Notes under the pieces: model-generated
What the model was told of the DNA's origin: nothing
Database searches by the model: none
What the model saw: only the letters and a program-made list of their open reading frames with translations
In this document: positions 63,195 to 64,000 of the stretch, in pieces
Position numbering within the stretch: the stretch's first letter is position 1
Layout of the letters: each line of letters begins with the position of its first letter
Made by a program: the position numbers and the translations under genes
NCBI RefSeq assembly: GCF_049331405.1
Contig: NZ_CP186274.1
Span: forward strand, 3,534,001-3,598,000
Direction: 5' to 3'
Origin: PoT sp049331405
GTDB taxonomy: Bacteria > Planctomycetota > Planctomycetia > Isosphaerales > Isosphaeraceae
DNA: 64,000 bases

Positions 63195-64000
63195 TCACTC
63201 CTTCGTAATCGTCTCGTCGAGGTTCAACAAGGCCCGGGCCACCGTGGTCCACGTCGCCAGTTCATTCAGGTCCTTGGTCGCACGAGCCTTGTCTTGGTTC
63301 AGTCCCAGCACCTTGGCCGGGTCGAGGGCCTTGCCCTTGAACCGGTCGAGCTGACGATCGTGAAACGACCTCAGCAGGGCGAGTTCTTCGGCTTGCGGTG
63401 CCCGGCCCAGGCAGAGCCGCACCGCGTAGGTCATCCGCTCGTCGAGGCCGCCGGGAGCCTCGGCCAGGACCCGTTTCGCGAGTGCCCTCGAAGCTTCTAC
63501 GTAGACGAGGTCGTTCAGGACCGTGAGGGCCTGGAGCGGGGTGTTGGATCGCTCGCGACGGACGCAAGTCGTCTCGGGCGTCGGGGCGTCCATGGTGGCG
63601 AACGCGGCGTAGGGGGCCGTGCGCTTGATGTGGGTATAGAGCCCGCGGCGGAACCGATCCGGGCCGTCGCTGGATTTCCAGGGGGCCTGCCCGTAGGCCA
63701 GGTTCGTCACGCCATCAGGCTGGGGCGGGAAGACGCTCGGGCCGCCGATCTTGGGCGTGAGCAGCCCGCTGACGCTCAGGGCGATGTCGCGGACGACCTC
63801 GGCCTCGACCCGGAAGCGGGGGCCTCGGGTGAGCAGGATGTTCTTGGGGTCGCGAGCCAGGTTTTCCGGGGTGACGTGCGAATCCTGGCGGTACGTGGCG
63901 CTCGTCACCATCAAGCGGTGCATGGCCTTCATGCTCCAGCCCTGGCGCTGGAATTCCAAGGCGAGCCAATCGAGCAACTCGGGGTGAGACGGGAGTTCGC
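63195..64000 (-). CDS. DUF1553 protein, 5' part cut by window edge
   Basis: The minus-strand frame runs open from 64000, with ELPSHPELLDWLALEFQRQGWSMKAMHRLMVTSATYRQ at its start, the DUF1553 block also present in the genes at 17460 and 21496. About 268 residues are visible. Other conserved blocks: RFRVEAEVVRDIALSVSGLLTPKIGGPSVFPPQ, RTAPYAAFATMDAPTPETTCVRRERSNTPLQALTVLNDLVYVEASRALAKRVL and YAVRLCLGRAPQAEELALL. The missing N-terminus should carry DUF1549 and possibly PSCyt1. It is the first gene of the third module and overlaps the DUF1501 ribosome-binding site. Confidence 0.9.
   Translation of the reverse strand, partial: ELPSHPELLDWLALEFQRQGWSMKAMHRLMVTSATYRQDSHVTPENLARDPKNILLTRGPRFRVEAEVVRDIALSVSGLLTPKIGGPSVFPPQPDGVTNLAYGQAPWKSSDGPDRFRRGLYTHIKRTAPYAAFATMDAPTPETTCVRRERSNTPLQALTVLNDLVYVEASRALAKRVLAEAPGGLDERMTYAVRLCLGRAPQAEELALLRSFHDRQLDRFKGKALDPAKVLGLNQDKARATKDLNELATWTTVARALLNLDETITKE

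Noticed and set aside
1..64000. Search for CRISPR arrays, transposases, integrases, phage genes or att-like repeats
   Set aside because: None was seen on either strand, and no sharp change of composition suggests an island.

Overview
The window looks like a chromosomal segment of a high-GC planctomycete, probably close to the Isosphaeraceae (Singulisphaera/Paludisphaera type). The inference rests on gene content: three DUF1549/DUF1553 plus DUF1501 modules (one with an N-terminal cytochrome-like domain), a TIGR03009-like LolA-fold protein, a fused LpxC-FabZ enzyme, Tat-exported sugar isomerase-like proteins, and many secreted or membrane proteins seen mainly in planctomycetes. I count 47 protein genes, two of them cut by the window edges. 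I see no rRNA, tRNA, CRISPR array, transposase, integrase or phage gene, so this reads as ordinary core/accessory chromosome rather than an island.

Layout. 1-5.5 kb: a truncated exported protein, a zinc-ribbon membrane protein, ilvD, a PilZ protein and a LolA-like exported protein. 5.5-17.2 kb, almost all on the minus strand: a coiled-coil exported protein, an M29 aminopeptidase, a secretin-like exported protein, an active/inactive M16 peptidase pair, a membrane protein, an FG-GAP propeller protein, a FabG-like reductase and a KaiC-like ATPase. 17.4-27.6 kb, plus strand: two consecutive DUF1549-DUF1553/DUF1501 modules and an SGNH hydrolase. 27.7-34.9 kb, minus strand: a nitrilase-family amidase, a sodium:solute symporter with its DUF997 partner, a DPP-IV-like peptidase and an aldehyde dehydrogenase. 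35-40.7 kb: a TolC-like channel facing a BON protein and an EmrA/EmrB-like pair, together a plausible tripartite efflux pump. 40.9-45.3 kb: a Tat-exported isomerase-like protein, der, and two tandem paralogous membrane proteins. 45.4-55.1 kb is housekeeping: a PpiD-like foldase, topA, acpS, pcrA/uvrD, pdxJ and dapA. 55.4-60.5 kb: an ArsR-type regulator followed by a lipid A/envelope run (OmpH/Skp-like, lpxC-fabZ, lpxA, Gfo/Idh/MocA oxidoreductase). 60.5-64 kb, minus strand: another Tat-exported isomerase-like protein and the third DUF1553/DUF1501 module, cut by the right edge.

How the genes work together. Envelope biogenesis is the strongest theme: lipid A synthesis with an oxidoreductase that overlaps lpxA, an OmpH/Skp-like chaperone, a PpiD-like foldase, a LolA-like protein and a drug/solute efflux system. 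This supports a Gram-negative-type outer membrane. Many convergent or terminal gene ends carry strong hairpins, and a few have T-tracts on the expected strand.

No clear new multi-gene system stands out. The points most worth a second look are the KaiC-like ATPase that lacks the usual catalytic glutamates, with two palindromes in its divergent promoter region; the lpxA-linked GnnA-like oxidoreductase; the CxxCH motif inside DUF1549; and the tandem pair of 175-residue membrane proteins. All family calls were made by reading motifs, without database searches.
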